Of a DNA stretch of 64,000 nucleotides, positions 46,576 to 57,093 are shown one piece after another (position 1 is the first letter of the stretch; each line of letters starts with the position of its first letter). Source of the DNA: Phlebopus portentosus (Eukaryota; Basidiomycota; Agaricomycetes; Boletales; Boletinellaceae); contig JAYXKI010000010.1 of assembly GCA_037892935.1 (NCBI GenBank), positions 1,116,001-1,180,000 on the forward strand, read 5' to 3'. The notes beneath the pieces were generated by a model, which worked only from the letters and a program-made list of their open reading frames with translations, did no database searches and was not told where the DNA came from. The position numbers and the translations under genes are program-made.

Positions 46576-48320
46576 TTAACTGCGATAATCCCCATTTATG
46601 CGCACGTACTCCTGCATATTAGATAAAAGTTTCAACAACCAGCCCACTCAAGGGAAAAAAAGGCAGAGAATAAGACAGCACTCACATAACTAAAATCACA
46701 AGTCCAATACGTCGCACTTTCGCTTCCTAGACCTAGTTTGACCAGAATCTCTAGGTCTTCGTTTTGTAAGATCTCCTTTGCGCGGACTTCGTCTACTTTG
46801 ACTGGCTCGCCGTTTACTAGGAGCGGGAACGGTGGCTCAGTCGACGAAGAAGGTGGGACAGCAGAAGAGGAGGGGCGGGGGAGGGAATGAGCGAAACGGA
46901 GATGAGGGCGGGATCGAGAGGTTTGGAGAGCGATGAGGGCGGGATCGAGCCTGTCGCTGCCAGGATGCGGCCCCAGCTACGAAGAGCCAATTGTCAATTT
47001 CCGGAGAAGAGAGAAAGGGAAGAAAGAAAGAATGGACGCACTTCGCGTCTTCGCCGTAGAGAGCTGTCTTGACGAGTGCGGAGGTGGATATACGGGACGC
47101 TATGGCGTGTGCATCCGCGTAAGTTGCTGCCTCTACGAAAACAAGAACATAACATGAAGTCAATAAGGACCGAGGAAGTCCATGGCTTGAGAAGAACGCA
47201 CTTCGACAGTCACGGTGACGAACTTGGTCGCCCCTTCGCCATCGCGTACGACAAGCTGGGCAAGCTCAGCCGCGAAGTTCGTCAGCGCGTCTCTAAACTG
47301 TACAAACGCCTCGCTTTCATTCCCTTCTTTCAGATCGATCGTCGCAGCTCCTAATTGGTCAGTACCAGGAACGCCAGCACCGTTCGCGAGTACCAAAACC
47401 GTATCGTTCGTGCTCATATCCCCATCAACCGAGATCGAGTTGAACGAACGGTCTGTGGCATATGTTACCGCGGCACGCAACGCACGAGGCGTCACAGGTG
47501 CGTCTGTTAAGATCAACCCGAGCAGCGTCGCGTGCAATTCGGCCTTCTTCCCAGATGAGGGTAAACCCATGTCGGGATGGATCATTCCAGCACCCTTTGT
47601 CATACCGCCGATGCGATAATCCCGCCCGCCTGCTGTGAATGACGAAGCACGGAGCTTGGGGAAAGTGTCCGTCGTCATGAATGCGCGGGCGGCGCGTTCC
47701 CAATGCGTGAACGTGCTTCCAAGGCCGGTGGTAGATTCCGAATTATCCGACGTGGTTCTGAAGGATTCTACACCTGCAAGGATTTTGCTGATAGGGAGCA
47801 GCTGCCCTATGACACCTGTGCTCATCACCAAGCTCGATGGTCCAAATTCCTCCCTCCAGCGTTTCCAATGTCGACTGCCTTGACCCCAACACTATCGGCT
47901 GCTTTGACCATCTCCCAAGCATCCTCCAGTCCTTTCTTGCCCGTGACGGCATTCGCACACCCGCTATTCACCACGACGCTCCTCACTCTACCCCCAGTCT
48001 GCTCGAGCACAGCCTGACTCACGAGTACAGGTGCAGCCGCAACGGCGTTGCGCGTAAACACTCCCGCTGCAGACGCCGGTTCAGGCGTATTCGAAACAAC
48101 CAACCCGAGGTCGAGAATTCCTGGATGTTTCTTAACGCCCGCGTGTGTCCCGCCGAGCAGGTATCCTCGCGGAAGGCATCTGAAGGGATCGGGCGATGAT
48201 GGTGCGATTTGGAAGGAGGCGGGCGCATGTGGAATGTTAGACTGTCATTTGCTGAGGTTGAGGAAGACATCCGCGCAAGAGAAAGGACGATAGCCAGGAA
48301 CGATAGCGAGCTAGGATCAT
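46576..48320 (-). CDS. Mitochondrial ornithine acetyltransferase ArgJ (arginine biosynthesis)
   Basis: Moves the acetyl group from N-acetylornithine to glutamate, recycling it in the mitochondrial matrix; ECM42/ARG7 type. Blocks in order: [194 protein letters not shown] and [11 protein letters not shown]. The self-cleavage site is the Ala-Thr of HATLLG, here preceded by about a dozen extra residues. The frame breaks near 46870-46885, 47850, 48171 and 48271; each is mended by one G or C. The ATG at 48320 gives [17 protein letters not shown], a good presequence; 48270 is the alternative start. Confidence 0.85.
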
Positions 48321-48717
48321 CCTTGCTACTAGATCAGACCAAAGGATCACAAGCAAGAGCGTTTTATTGCAGGTGGATAGATGTATCCTTGGATCGAAGA
48401 GTACGAACACTAGTAGACAGACAGTACTACAGACAAGACAAGAGATGACTTGATGCAAGTATCAAGGACAAGATAGTTTCTCTCGCAGCGCTCCGTTACC
48501 CGGTTCGTCGTGCACAGCGTCGACGGCCGAGTGCAGTCCAATTCGACTGCATCGCTGCTCTTTTCATTCTCCCTCTGAGCACATTCCGCCAAGGAATCCA
48601 AAATTCTGATTATGTAATAGACATTCTTGAGCACGAGAAAGATTACATAATGCGTTTCGTTCACGCAAGAGAAGTTGGGAACGACGATACGGACAACGAC
48701 GACAAGCACCACCGACA
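48321..48717. other. Divergent promoter region
   Basis: About 0.4 kb between ArgJ and RPL33 starts. No specific element recognised. Confidence 0.45.
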
Positions 48718-49294
48718 ATGGGCTCCACTAGGTATGTCTTTGTTGCAGGAGATGCTGCTGCTTCTCTGCTTGGTTCTGGGATGAAGAGGAGATGGAATGG
48801 GTGGATGGATTGGATGGATTGGATAACTGGACGATGGATGGCAGACGGGATCCATTCTCATTGACCGCCGATGGCAGCAGCCTCCCACTCCTTCAAAACC
48901 CATACTCACCTTTCCTCTCGACAGACTCTACTCAAAAGGCCGCATCCTCTCACACAAGCGCGGCAAGCGCAACACGCGCCCCAACACCTCCCTCATCGCC
49001 ATCGAGGGCGTCGGCACGAAGGAGGACGCCCAGTTCTACCTCGGCAAGCGCATCGCGTACGTCTACCGCGCGAAGCGCGAGATCAACGGCTCGAAAGTCC
49101 GTGTCATCTGGGGGAGAGTAACCCGCCCGCATGGAAATTCCGGTGTCGTGAAGGGGAAGTTCAGGAGTAACATCCCGCCGAGGGCTTTTGGAGCGTCTGT
49201 TCGTGTGGTGCGTAGTTCTCTAGTGTCTTACTCGGAGGGCGGTTATTGAGCTAATTGATTTTCTTTGTAGATGCTGTATCCGTCGACCATCTAA
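48718..49294 (+). CDS. RPL33: 60S ribosomal protein eL33 (L35a)
   Basis: Three exons. The first codes only MGSTR (48718-48731); a long intron of about 190 bases follows, as is usual for ribosomal protein genes. Exon 2 (48925-49207) gives [80 protein letters not shown] and [13 protein letters not shown]; exon 3 (49271-49294) adds MLYPSTI. About 108 residues, normal for the family, with no frame break. The 5' end has a pyrimidine-rich run typical of ribosomal protein genes. Confidence 0.96.
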
Positions 49295-49646
49295 AATCGT
49301 GTCCGTAGAGACGTGTTTTTCCGGTCGCGTAATGCTTCTTCGTGCCCTATGTTCCACGACGTCCTTGTCTTCATCCTCTGTTTTTGTTCTCAATGACAAA
49401 TCTGTATGCATGGCACAAATTTCAAAGCTGAGAACCTTGGCGTTAGACGGCCGGGGGCATTCTAGATCACGGTCCTCTAGGTTCGGGAGCTAACGTACGT
49501 TTTATGAGATTTGTGCACTATCGCAGACAACACAAATACGACAATGACCATACACAAGACAAATAATGGCATACAATTACAGAGGCTTACAATAATCGAT
49601 CTACAAGCGTCTTCAAAGGTACATGGATCCCCAAATCAGTGTCCGT
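49295..49646. other. Convergent 3' region
   Basis: About 0.35 kb between RPL33 and the pirin gene ends. Nothing else seen. Confidence 0.5.
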
Positions 49647-50651
49647 TTACTCGACATCGAATAGCAAGACTTCAGCAACTCCATCGCCGGCATTCTCAAC
49701 CAGAAGCTCCTTGCCCTTCTCGCCAAAGATGTACGCACCATCTCCCTCTCTGAGCACGACATCCTGTTCTGCGGTGTTACCACCAGAAACCCGCACGCTC
49801 GCCCCGTCTGCTCGACCATGGTTATACCCACTCGTTTGGATAACATGTATGTACTTCTTCCTGAGCAGTGTACTCTCCGCCTGCTGTGTCCAAGTCTTCT
49901 CAGGGAACACCGAAGTCAACGTCGTCGCGGGACTCAAGAGCGTCGCCCAGAGCGTAACAGGACTCTGCACCGGCGCAGCTCCCTTGCCCTCCCTCTCTTC
50001 CAAAACGCCCTCGTCTCGACAGGCGCGACGACCTTGCACCATCGGTCTTTCTTCTCCTCGTCTGAAAAGTGACGTGTGAAGTACTTTGCCGGGAGCCTTG
50101 CTTTCCAAGGGAGAGCCCAGATTTGCAAGAAGTGTACGGGGGAGGGAGAGGATGCGGGACATTTCTCGGAGTGCGAGATTCCTGGTGAGCCGGCGGAGGT
50201 CAGCTGGAGGTCTCCGCGGTGAAGGATTTCGGTATTGTTCATTGAATCTTTGCTATAAGTGATAACAGTTCGGAACATCAATGATAATTAGGATGCGAGC
50301 AAAGATGAAAATTAATGAGTAGATGCGTACTGTTCAAGCTCCCCAGAAACGACATAAGAGAAAATCTCAAACTCGCGATGCGAATGTGTGCCGAACCCAG
50401 TTCCGGGCTGGACACGATCCTCGTTTATGACGCGCAGACTACCGAACTGCATGTGGTCTCGGTTCTGGTACCTAGTAGATTTCATCGCATTGTCAACAAA
50501 CGCTCAGAGCCTATGAGATAAGTGTTAAGACATACATAGCAAAAGAGAACGTATGAAACGTCTTGAGCCATTCATGGTCCGCATGTCCGCGGTCTTGACT
50601 CCAGCGAGGGATGATCTTGAAGCCAGAGGCAGAAGCAGTATTAACACCCAT
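49647..50651 (-). CDS. Pirin family bicupin protein
   Basis: Pirins are two-cupin iron proteins; some are quercetin dioxygenases, others nuclear cofactors. The start MGVNTASASGFKIIPRWSQD leads to RGHADHEWLKTFHTFSFA, then across an intron MYQNRDHMQFGSLRVINEDR, QPGTGFGTHSHREFEIFSYV, SGELEHKDSMNNTEILHRGD, QLTSAGSPGISHSE. The metal ligands are the HxH..E set in THSHREFE and the His of ADHEW. The second cupin has VHFLQIWALPWKARLPAKYF, QSPVTLWATLLSPATTLTSV, and ends AGDGVAEVLLFDVE. The frame breaks near 50020-50040 between KVVAP and RDEGVLEER; one missing base would explain it. Upstream codons before 50651 (TVINATRSRFAKTST) could extend the N-terminus if an earlier exon exists. Confidence 0.85.
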
Positions 50652-50990
50652 ATCTGTAGATGTCTTAGCGAATCGCGAGCGAGTCGCGTTGATCACTGTG
50701 CGCAAGAGGGGTGAAGTAGACGACAGTATGGCAAAGTATGTCGAAGCTGGTTGCGGACAGTGAGTCGCGTTGGGGCGACTCTATCTGAGACAAGCTGATA
50801 GATAGCATGAAGCATGGATCCATTGAGTTTATATACCAGCAAATCGTGTCCGTCGTCGGAGAGTCGATGTCTCGTAACGTGAGGACAAAATCTCCATATA
50901 TGGAAGGTCAATCGAGCCGCATGACAAACCCAAAATTTCTGGGTTCAGTCATTTCTTCACTGAGCACTCGCTCGTCACTGCTGACTGACA
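50652..50990. other. Divergent promoter region
   Basis: About 0.34 kb between the pirin gene and RSA4. No element recognised. Confidence 0.4.
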
Positions 50991-52934
50991 ATGGCGACAC
51001 TCCTCCCGCCCCCGAAGCGGCCTAAGCTCTACCACGGTGTTCCGGAAGCTGACAGATCATCGCCGGATGAGACTGACGCTCCTGGATCGGTGCCGAATGT
51101 CGTTGTGCAGTTCGTTAGTGAGGAGGATGGGAAGAGCATCGCGCCTGCCGTACAGCTACCTGCTAATGTGAGCAGGGAAGACTTGGAGTTGCTTGTGAAT
51201 AAGTTGTCTTCAAAGGTACGTGGTAGTGTTTTCATTGAGTTGATACTCCTGTTTATTATTATTATTTTCCGGAAGGATGACGATGAACCAACGCCGTTCT
51301 CATTCTACATATCCTTGCCTCCACGAAAAGACGCGCGCGCGAGCGCACCTACCCGCGTAACGATCACGAAATCCATCCTCACCGACGTACTCTCCAACGA
51401 GTCATACAACCTCACAGCAGAAGACAAGCTCACCATCGTCTGCGCCCCGCAAGCCGTCTTCCGCGTGCGTCCCGCTACGCGCTGCTCCTCCTCCCTCTCG
51501 GGGCACAGCGCGCCCATCCTCTGTGCAGCCTTCTCCCCCACCGGCACGCGCCTCGCAACAGGCTCGGGGGACTGTACAGCGCGACTGTGGGATTTGGACA
51601 CTGAGCTGCCCGGTCCGTCGCTAGTCGGCCATAAGGGTTGGGTGCTGTGCGTTGCGTGGGAGGGTATGGAGCGCAGACTCGCTACGGGCGGACACGATGG
51701 GCATGTACGACTGTGGGATCTGAAAACGGGTGCGCCGCAGGGCGATGCGCTGCGTGGACACGCGAAGTGGGTGATGAGTCTCGCTTGGGAGCCTATTCAT
51801 CTCAATGCGTCCTCTCCGCGCCTGGCGAGCGCGTCGAAAGACGGTACGGTGCGTGTTTGGAACGCTACGAGTAGGAAGCTTGAGTATACGCTCGGCGGAC
51901 ACACCGCTAGTGTGAATTGTGTACTCTGGGGTGGAGGGGCGTGGGTGGAAGGGGCGTGCTGTATACTGCGTCGAGCGACCAGACGGTGAAGGTTTGGGAT
52001 CCTAATGGCGTAGGTTATTCCTTATGAGACTTGATGATATGTAGACTGTACTGAGGCGGGTTTTCTCTAGGGTAGACTATTGCATACACTGAAAGAACAT
52101 GCGCATTGGGTGAACACCCTCGCGCTCAACACAGATTTCATCCTCCGCACAGGTCCATTCGACCACACGGGCAAAAGACCCTCATCAGACGAAGAAGGTT
52201 CGTCCAAACCTCTTTATATCGTAACTACAACCTGACTGTCTCTACTGCACTTCATATAGCCCAATCTCTCGCGCTCAAACGATACAACACCCTCCTCAGC
52301 ACGACATCCGAGTTGCTCATCTCGGGCTCAGATGACCACACACTCTTCCTCTGGTCTCTCTTTCCTCACGGGCCTCCTCGTCCTCCGAATCGCAAGCAGG
52401 GAAGGAAGCAGCAGCCGCGCGAGGAGGAAATTAAAACCCCTCGCGCGGTTGACAGGACATCAGAAGCAAGTTGCGCATGTTGCTTTTAGTCCCGACGGAC
52501 GGTGGGCGGCGAGTGCGAGTTGGGATAGTAGTGTGCGTGTATGGGATGGAAGGACCGGGAAGTGAGTGTCAATCCTCCAAATTGCATCATTTTTTCCCAT
52601 TTGAGTATCGCCTCGGAGGTCATTTCTGATTATTATTCCCTTGCTAGATTTGTAGCGACGCTGCGCGGACATGTCGGCGCGGTGTACCGCCTCGCGTGGT
52701 CAGCGGATTCGAGGTTGCTCGTGAGCGCGAGCAAGGATAGCACGCTCAAGATATGGGACCTCAAGACCTACAAGCTCAAGACCGACCTGCCTGGTCATAC
52801 AGACGAGGTCTATTGCGTGGACTTCGTTGCGGATAAGATTGTTAGCGGAGGGCGGGATCGTTTGGTCAAGATGTGAGTGCGCTCCTTCCTCGAGCTCGAT
52901 GAAACTTATCAATTGCTGCAGATGGAAGAACTAG
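50991..52934 (+). CDS. RSA4: Rsa4/Notchless, WD-repeat 60S biogenesis factor
   Basis: Essential nucleolar protein; its MIDAS-interacting NLE domain is pulled by Rea1 to release assembly factors from pre-60S particles. Starts MATLLPPPKRPKLYHGVPEA; the NLE domain includes NVVVQFVSEEDGKSIAPAVQ and, after intron 1 (51216-51275), PFSFYISLPPRKD. The WD propeller follows: FRVRPATRCSSSLSGHSAPI, LATGSGDCTARLWDLDTELP, LATGGHDGHVRLWDLKTGAP, LASASKDGTVRVWNATSRKL, LYTASSDQTVKVWDPNGG, TSELLISGSDDHTLFLWSLF, LARLTGHQKQVAHVAFSPDG, WAASASWDSSVRVWDGRTGK, LVSASKDSTLKIWDLKTYKL and the end IVSGGRDRLVKIWKN. The frame breaks at about 51952-51955, 52364 and 52428; adding one G, one C and one A restores the whole propeller. 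Confidence 0.92.
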
Positions 52935-53121
52935 AGTCTCGAGCATACCGACATTATTGTAGACATACCTATCGTGTATTGCAATTGTACTCATGGCAAC
53001 ATCTTACTTCACGCTCATAGCAATGACAGTGGTTTTGCAGTTTCCGTGCATTGAATAAGATAGGGAGTAATAATACACAGAGTACAATTGAAATGAATCT
53101 AACACGCAAAGAAAAATGAAA

Positions 53122-53561
53122 TCATGCACCGAAGCCGTAGAGTGTACGACCTGAGCGCTTGAGCGCATAGACGACGTCGAGTGCAGTGACGGTCTTACGC
53201 TTGGCGTGTTCAGTGTAAGTGACTGAGTCACGGATAACCTGGAGACCAAAACGTCGAGTCAGCAACGAAGGCAGCGTTGACAAGGGTAAAAGACGACTGA
53301 CGTTCTCGAGGAAAACCTTGAGGACACCACGGGTCTCTTCGTAGATGAGACCAGAGATACGCTTCACACCGCCACGACGTGCGAGACGACGGATGGCAGG
53401 CTTGGTAATTCCTGACGTGCCCGAGTCAGAAACGAACAACGTCGAGTCACCACGATGAAGCTCGATGGAGACATACCCTGGATGTTATCACGCAGAATTT
53501 TGCGGTGACGCTTCGCGCCGCCCTTGCCGAGACCCTTTCCGCCCTTTCCGCGTCCAGACAT
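53122..53561 (-). CDS. Histone H4
   Basis: Nucleosome core histone. Three exons: [20 protein letters not shown] and KILRDNIQ, then [20 protein letters not shown] and [16 protein letters not shown], then [20 protein letters not shown] and [18 protein letters not shown]. Introns lie near 53415-53475 and 53240-53305. Two residues differ from the usual text near the end: Ser instead of Gln before GRTLYGF, and a final Ala instead of Gly. Length of 103 codons including Met fits. Transcribed away from H3 with its own TATA box. Confidence 0.96.
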
Positions 53562-53677
53562 GTTTATTTAGATGTGAGTTGGTGTAGTGGAAGTGAGATT
53601 GATTGTGGTGGTTGCGGTGAACGCGGGTACAGCGATAACGAAGTGGGGAGATCCAAACCGACGCGAGAACCCTCGGC

Positions 53678-53684
53678 TTATATA
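53678..53684 (-). promoter_or_regulatory. TATA box of H4
   Basis: TATATAA read on the minus strand, about 117 bases upstream of the H4 ATG. Confidence 0.65.
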
Positions 53685-53777
53685 CCATCGGCGACTCATC
53701 CGTGGCGGTGCAAGAATTTAAGGTTCAAACACAACAGAACGCGTCGGATTTGCACGTGATGCACGTCGCGCGACTCG

Positions 53778-53784
53778 TATATAA
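53778..53784 (+). promoter_or_regulatory. TATA box of H3
   Basis: TATATAA followed by G, about 110 bases upstream of the H3 ATG. Confidence 0.65.
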
Positions 53785-53892
53785 GTAGCCCAGTTCAGAC
53801 GCGGTTTGAAGGTCCCCCAATACACTTGTCCCGCCGTCGACTTTAACACTTACCGCCACTACTACCAATCTTCGACTTATCCATTTATTGCA

Positions 53893-54425
53893 ATGGCCCG
53901 CACAAAGCAGACTGCGCGCAAGTCGACCGGAGGCAAGGCCCCGCGCAAGCAACTGGCTGCCAAGTCGCAGGCACGCAAGACCGCTGCCGTAAGTCTTTAC
54001 TTCTTTCGCTCAATATTGACTTGGATGATTGACAATGACATTGATTCCAGGCCACCACCGGTGGTGTGAAGAAGCCTCATCGTTTCCGGCCGGGAACTGT
54101 CGCGCTGCGTGAAATCCGTCGGTACCAGAAGTCGACTGAGCTGCTTATTCGCAAGCTGCCGTTCCAGCGTCTCGTTCGCGAGATCGCTCAGACTTCAAGG
54201 TCGGTTATTCGTCTTCATCGTTTGATGTCTTGCATGCTGACTTGTTTCTTCCAGACCGACCTTCGCTTCCAATCCTCTGCCGTGATGGCGCTCCAAGAAG
54301 CTTCTGAGGCATACCTGGTCTCGCTCTTCGAAGACACGAACCTTGCTGCCATCCATGCTAAGCGTGTCACCATCCAGCCGAAGGATCTCGCCCTTGCTCG
54401 TCGCCTGCGTGGCGAGAGGACGTGA
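53893..54425 (+). CDS. Histone H3
   Basis: Nucleosome core histone. Exons by eye 53893-53988, 54051-54199, 54255-54425. The tail reads [32 protein letters not shown], then [86 protein letters not shown] and RRLRGERT. K4, K9, K14, K18 and the K27/K36 surroundings are present, but the stretch between K23 and the VKK motif is two residues longer than in animal H3. Just before the second intron the DNA gives CAGACTTCAAG where the invariant QDFK needs CAGGACTTCAAG, so one G appears to be missing at 54191. Phe replaces Tyr in KKPHRF. Confidence 0.95.
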
Positions 54426-55002
54426 TCTGACTATCACTTTCCATATCCGATTATTATAGTTGTATTTTATCTGTTCACGTGTAACCTTATTTGACGCGCT
54501 ATCAATAAAAATGTGTGTCGAACGGAATAACATGTTCTCACGCTACGTAATCGTGTAGTGGTAGTGGTTTGACGTGAGCCACGAGTGTGTCTAGGCGCGA
54601 AGCTTTGAGTGATGGCAGGAATGTCCGATCATGTTCGTTTGCCTGTTTTGGGTTGATCCTGTGGAGACGCTGAGAGTCGCTAACGACCGGTCGTTGCATG
54701 TCAGTCATGACTTGGTTGCACTTGATTCAATGCGGCCGCGGTGGTGTACGTGGGATACTGTGGGAGGGTCGGTCACGGACGACCGGAACTGAATTGAATT
54801 AGCGACAACCCTAGTTGCTGGAGCTGGAGCTGGAGAAATCTCTGAACAGTGTCGGACTCAGATATGCGGTCTGGCTCCCTCCGCTTACTCTTTCTCTCTA
54901 CTCCCACTGCTCCGGTCTCATCCCATCTCAGGCTCTCAGAGGCACTATGCGTATCATCCTCTCAATCTTCCATCTCATCTACTGTGCCTTCTCTCCTCCC
55001 GT
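54426..55002. other. Intergenic region
   Basis: About 0.58 kb between H3 and the F-box gene. No supported feature; the right end is pyrimidine-rich before the F-box start. Confidence 0.45.
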
Positions 55003-56348
55003 ATGCCGTTCCTCGATGACCTCCCTAACGAAACTCTCTCCGCTGTCTGCGCCCATCTAAATCCCTCTTCTCTATGTGCTCTCGTCTGCGCTTCTCATCG
55101 ACTGCAAGGTGTCGGCGAGCGTCTTCTCTACAGTGATATAGTCATCACAGACTCGGTCGACAGTGATCTAGACACAATCGTGACTCCTCGACGCTTACTC
55201 AATTGTTACACTGCTATAGTCCGTCGACCGTACCTTGCGCAATGCATCCGGCGTTTCGTGGTCCGTTGGACACGCGATCGGGCGCGTAAACACCACGAAT
55301 GCCTTCTCGCTCCAGATGTACTTCCTGCGTTAAAGTTCCTTCTCCAAAGTGCGAGCCAGACTGAAGTGCTCGAGCTGCATCTTGCTGGCCTACCTCCAGG
55401 CTTTGATTACAATGCACTCCTCCTCGGAGCGTGCTTTCGACTCCGCAGGCTCGCTCTCAGCGGCAGCTCGGACGCGCCGGTCGAGTCATTCCTCTGTACT
55501 CAGCCATCGATAGTGTACCTGCACCTCCCGGACCATCGGAACCCACTTGCGCTGCGTCCGCAGGATATACCCTTCCTGGAGACTTTCCGCGGCGACCTGC
55601 ACTGCGCCGGCTCCATCATCCCTGGCAGACCTGTATCTACACTCATCCTGAGCGGACATGAGCCCTCCGATCCGCTGCTCGCACCTCTGGGACACAGTAC
55701 ACGGCCTATCCGCAGACTCGACCTGAGCGCATTATCAGTTACACCGACCCAACTGCTCACGATCTCAAAGCATCTCACGGCCTTGGAGACGCTCCGCATG
55801 CGGTTGGCCCTCCGGCACACGTTGCACTTCACATTCTCCGGAATGGTACGTGCCGAATTATCCACGCCTTTAATTCCTTTTCTTCTTTTCTTTTCGCGCC
55901 ATACTGTATCATGTATCCAAAACAACACAACTACGCCACGCCCTTTTCCCGTTTCCCCCACTTCAGCCCAATTTCCCATCACGCCCCATCTGCTCTCTAA
56001 CACCCCGTTACACCGCTCACGGAGAAACCTGACTGAACTTTCCTTCTATCTATGTCTCTTTTCTCCTCGGCACTCGGTCGCTTCTCCGTACCGTATATTC
56101 CGCAGATGCTCCTATCGGCTCTAACACAGGTGCTCGGCGCGTTCCAGCACCTCGTGCACCTCGACCTCTCCCCGACCAGCGTCGACGGCGTCATCGGCGT
56201 GCGCAACGAAGTCGAAGAGCACTCCCTCTGCTCCGCCTGGTCCGCCGTCGCCCCGTCTCTCCGCCGAGTCAAATTTCCTTCCGGCACCAATTGGTCGCGC
56301 TCTCCCGATGGGATCTGGCGTGCCGTGTCTATTTCTCCGAGTCCCTAG
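55003..56348 (+). CDS. F-box protein with LRR-like C-terminal part
   Basis: Likely substrate adaptor of an SCF ubiquitin ligase; basidiomycetes have many such genes and no substrate can be named. The F-box is at the very start: MPFLDDLPNETLSAVCAHLN, then LCALVCASHRLQGVGERLLY. Leucine-rich stretches follow (ALKFLLQSASQTEVLELHLA, LLGACFRLRRLALSGSSDAP, RRLDLSALSVTPTQLLTISK). One intron of about 258 bases (55848-56105) joins HFTFSGM to LSALTQVLGAFQHLVHLDLS; the first frame happens to stay open through it. The end is RVKFPSGTNWSRSPDGIWRA. I see no frame break. A different acceptor, at the following ACACAG, would shorten the protein by eight residues. Confidence 0.8.
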
Positions 56349-57093
56349 TTTTTTGGGTTTTCCCCAGGTTTCTCCCCCCCCCACCCTTGTGATTATGCGC
56401 GTATGACAAGTCTGCTCTGCTATCTATCAAACTTTTCTTCTCCTCAACTTAGTGTGATGACACCTGATGAAGCACTCACTTTTTCTCGCGACGACCATCC
56501 GACATTTTGCGCATGTTCGAACACGAATCGTCTCCTTTGGGTCTATTCGGGCATTTCTCTCCCCCCTGCTTCTCGATCATATCGCTTTATTTGTTCGCAT
56601 CATTATATCACTCAATGACCTCACATGTCATTTTTGCTTATTGCCGATGCATATTGAAGGCATCAGCAGACCTCCCAAATATCCGAGGCTCAGGCGCCGT
56701 TAGCTTATCTTATGTACTTGGGGCATCATTTTAGAAGTACACAACATAGGAAGATAAAGATAATGATCATGATAATGTAAGTCGTCCACTGACAAGCTGT
56801 TCCGAGCAAAACACGAAGGAAAAGAAGAAGAAAAAACGTTGATCCCCTCGTCACAGACTAAGAGTTCGAGACGCGAAAACATGAAAGGAAGAAAGAGGGT
56901 ATTGTGTCCAAAGAGAATTAATTTACAGGGAATCGCGATCCATTTGAGCGAAAGCGGCGCGCTGCACGATGCAGGGTATCCGTGAAAACAACAATATAGT
57001 GCAAGGAGGGAGAAACTGAGAAAGTGGAGTGGAAACGGCCATAAAAAAATAGAGTGGGAAGAGCGTGTTTGAACGGGAATCTCGGGCTGCCAA
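56349..57093. other. Convergent 3' region
   Basis: About 0.75 kb between the F-box and RhoGAP gene ends, T-rich left and A-rich right. No gene seen. Confidence 0.45.

Larger units (their letters stand above)
53562..53892. promoter_or_regulatory. Divergent H4/H3 promoter
   Basis: About 330 bases separate the two histone ATGs. It holds TATATAA on the minus strand (53678-53684) for H4 and on the plus strand (53778-53784) for H3, each about 110-120 bases before its ATG. Between them CACGTG (near 53754) and a second CACGT lie close together, and CGCGT-like motifs repeat. A shared regulatory centre is expected for co-expression in S phase. Confidence 0.7.
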
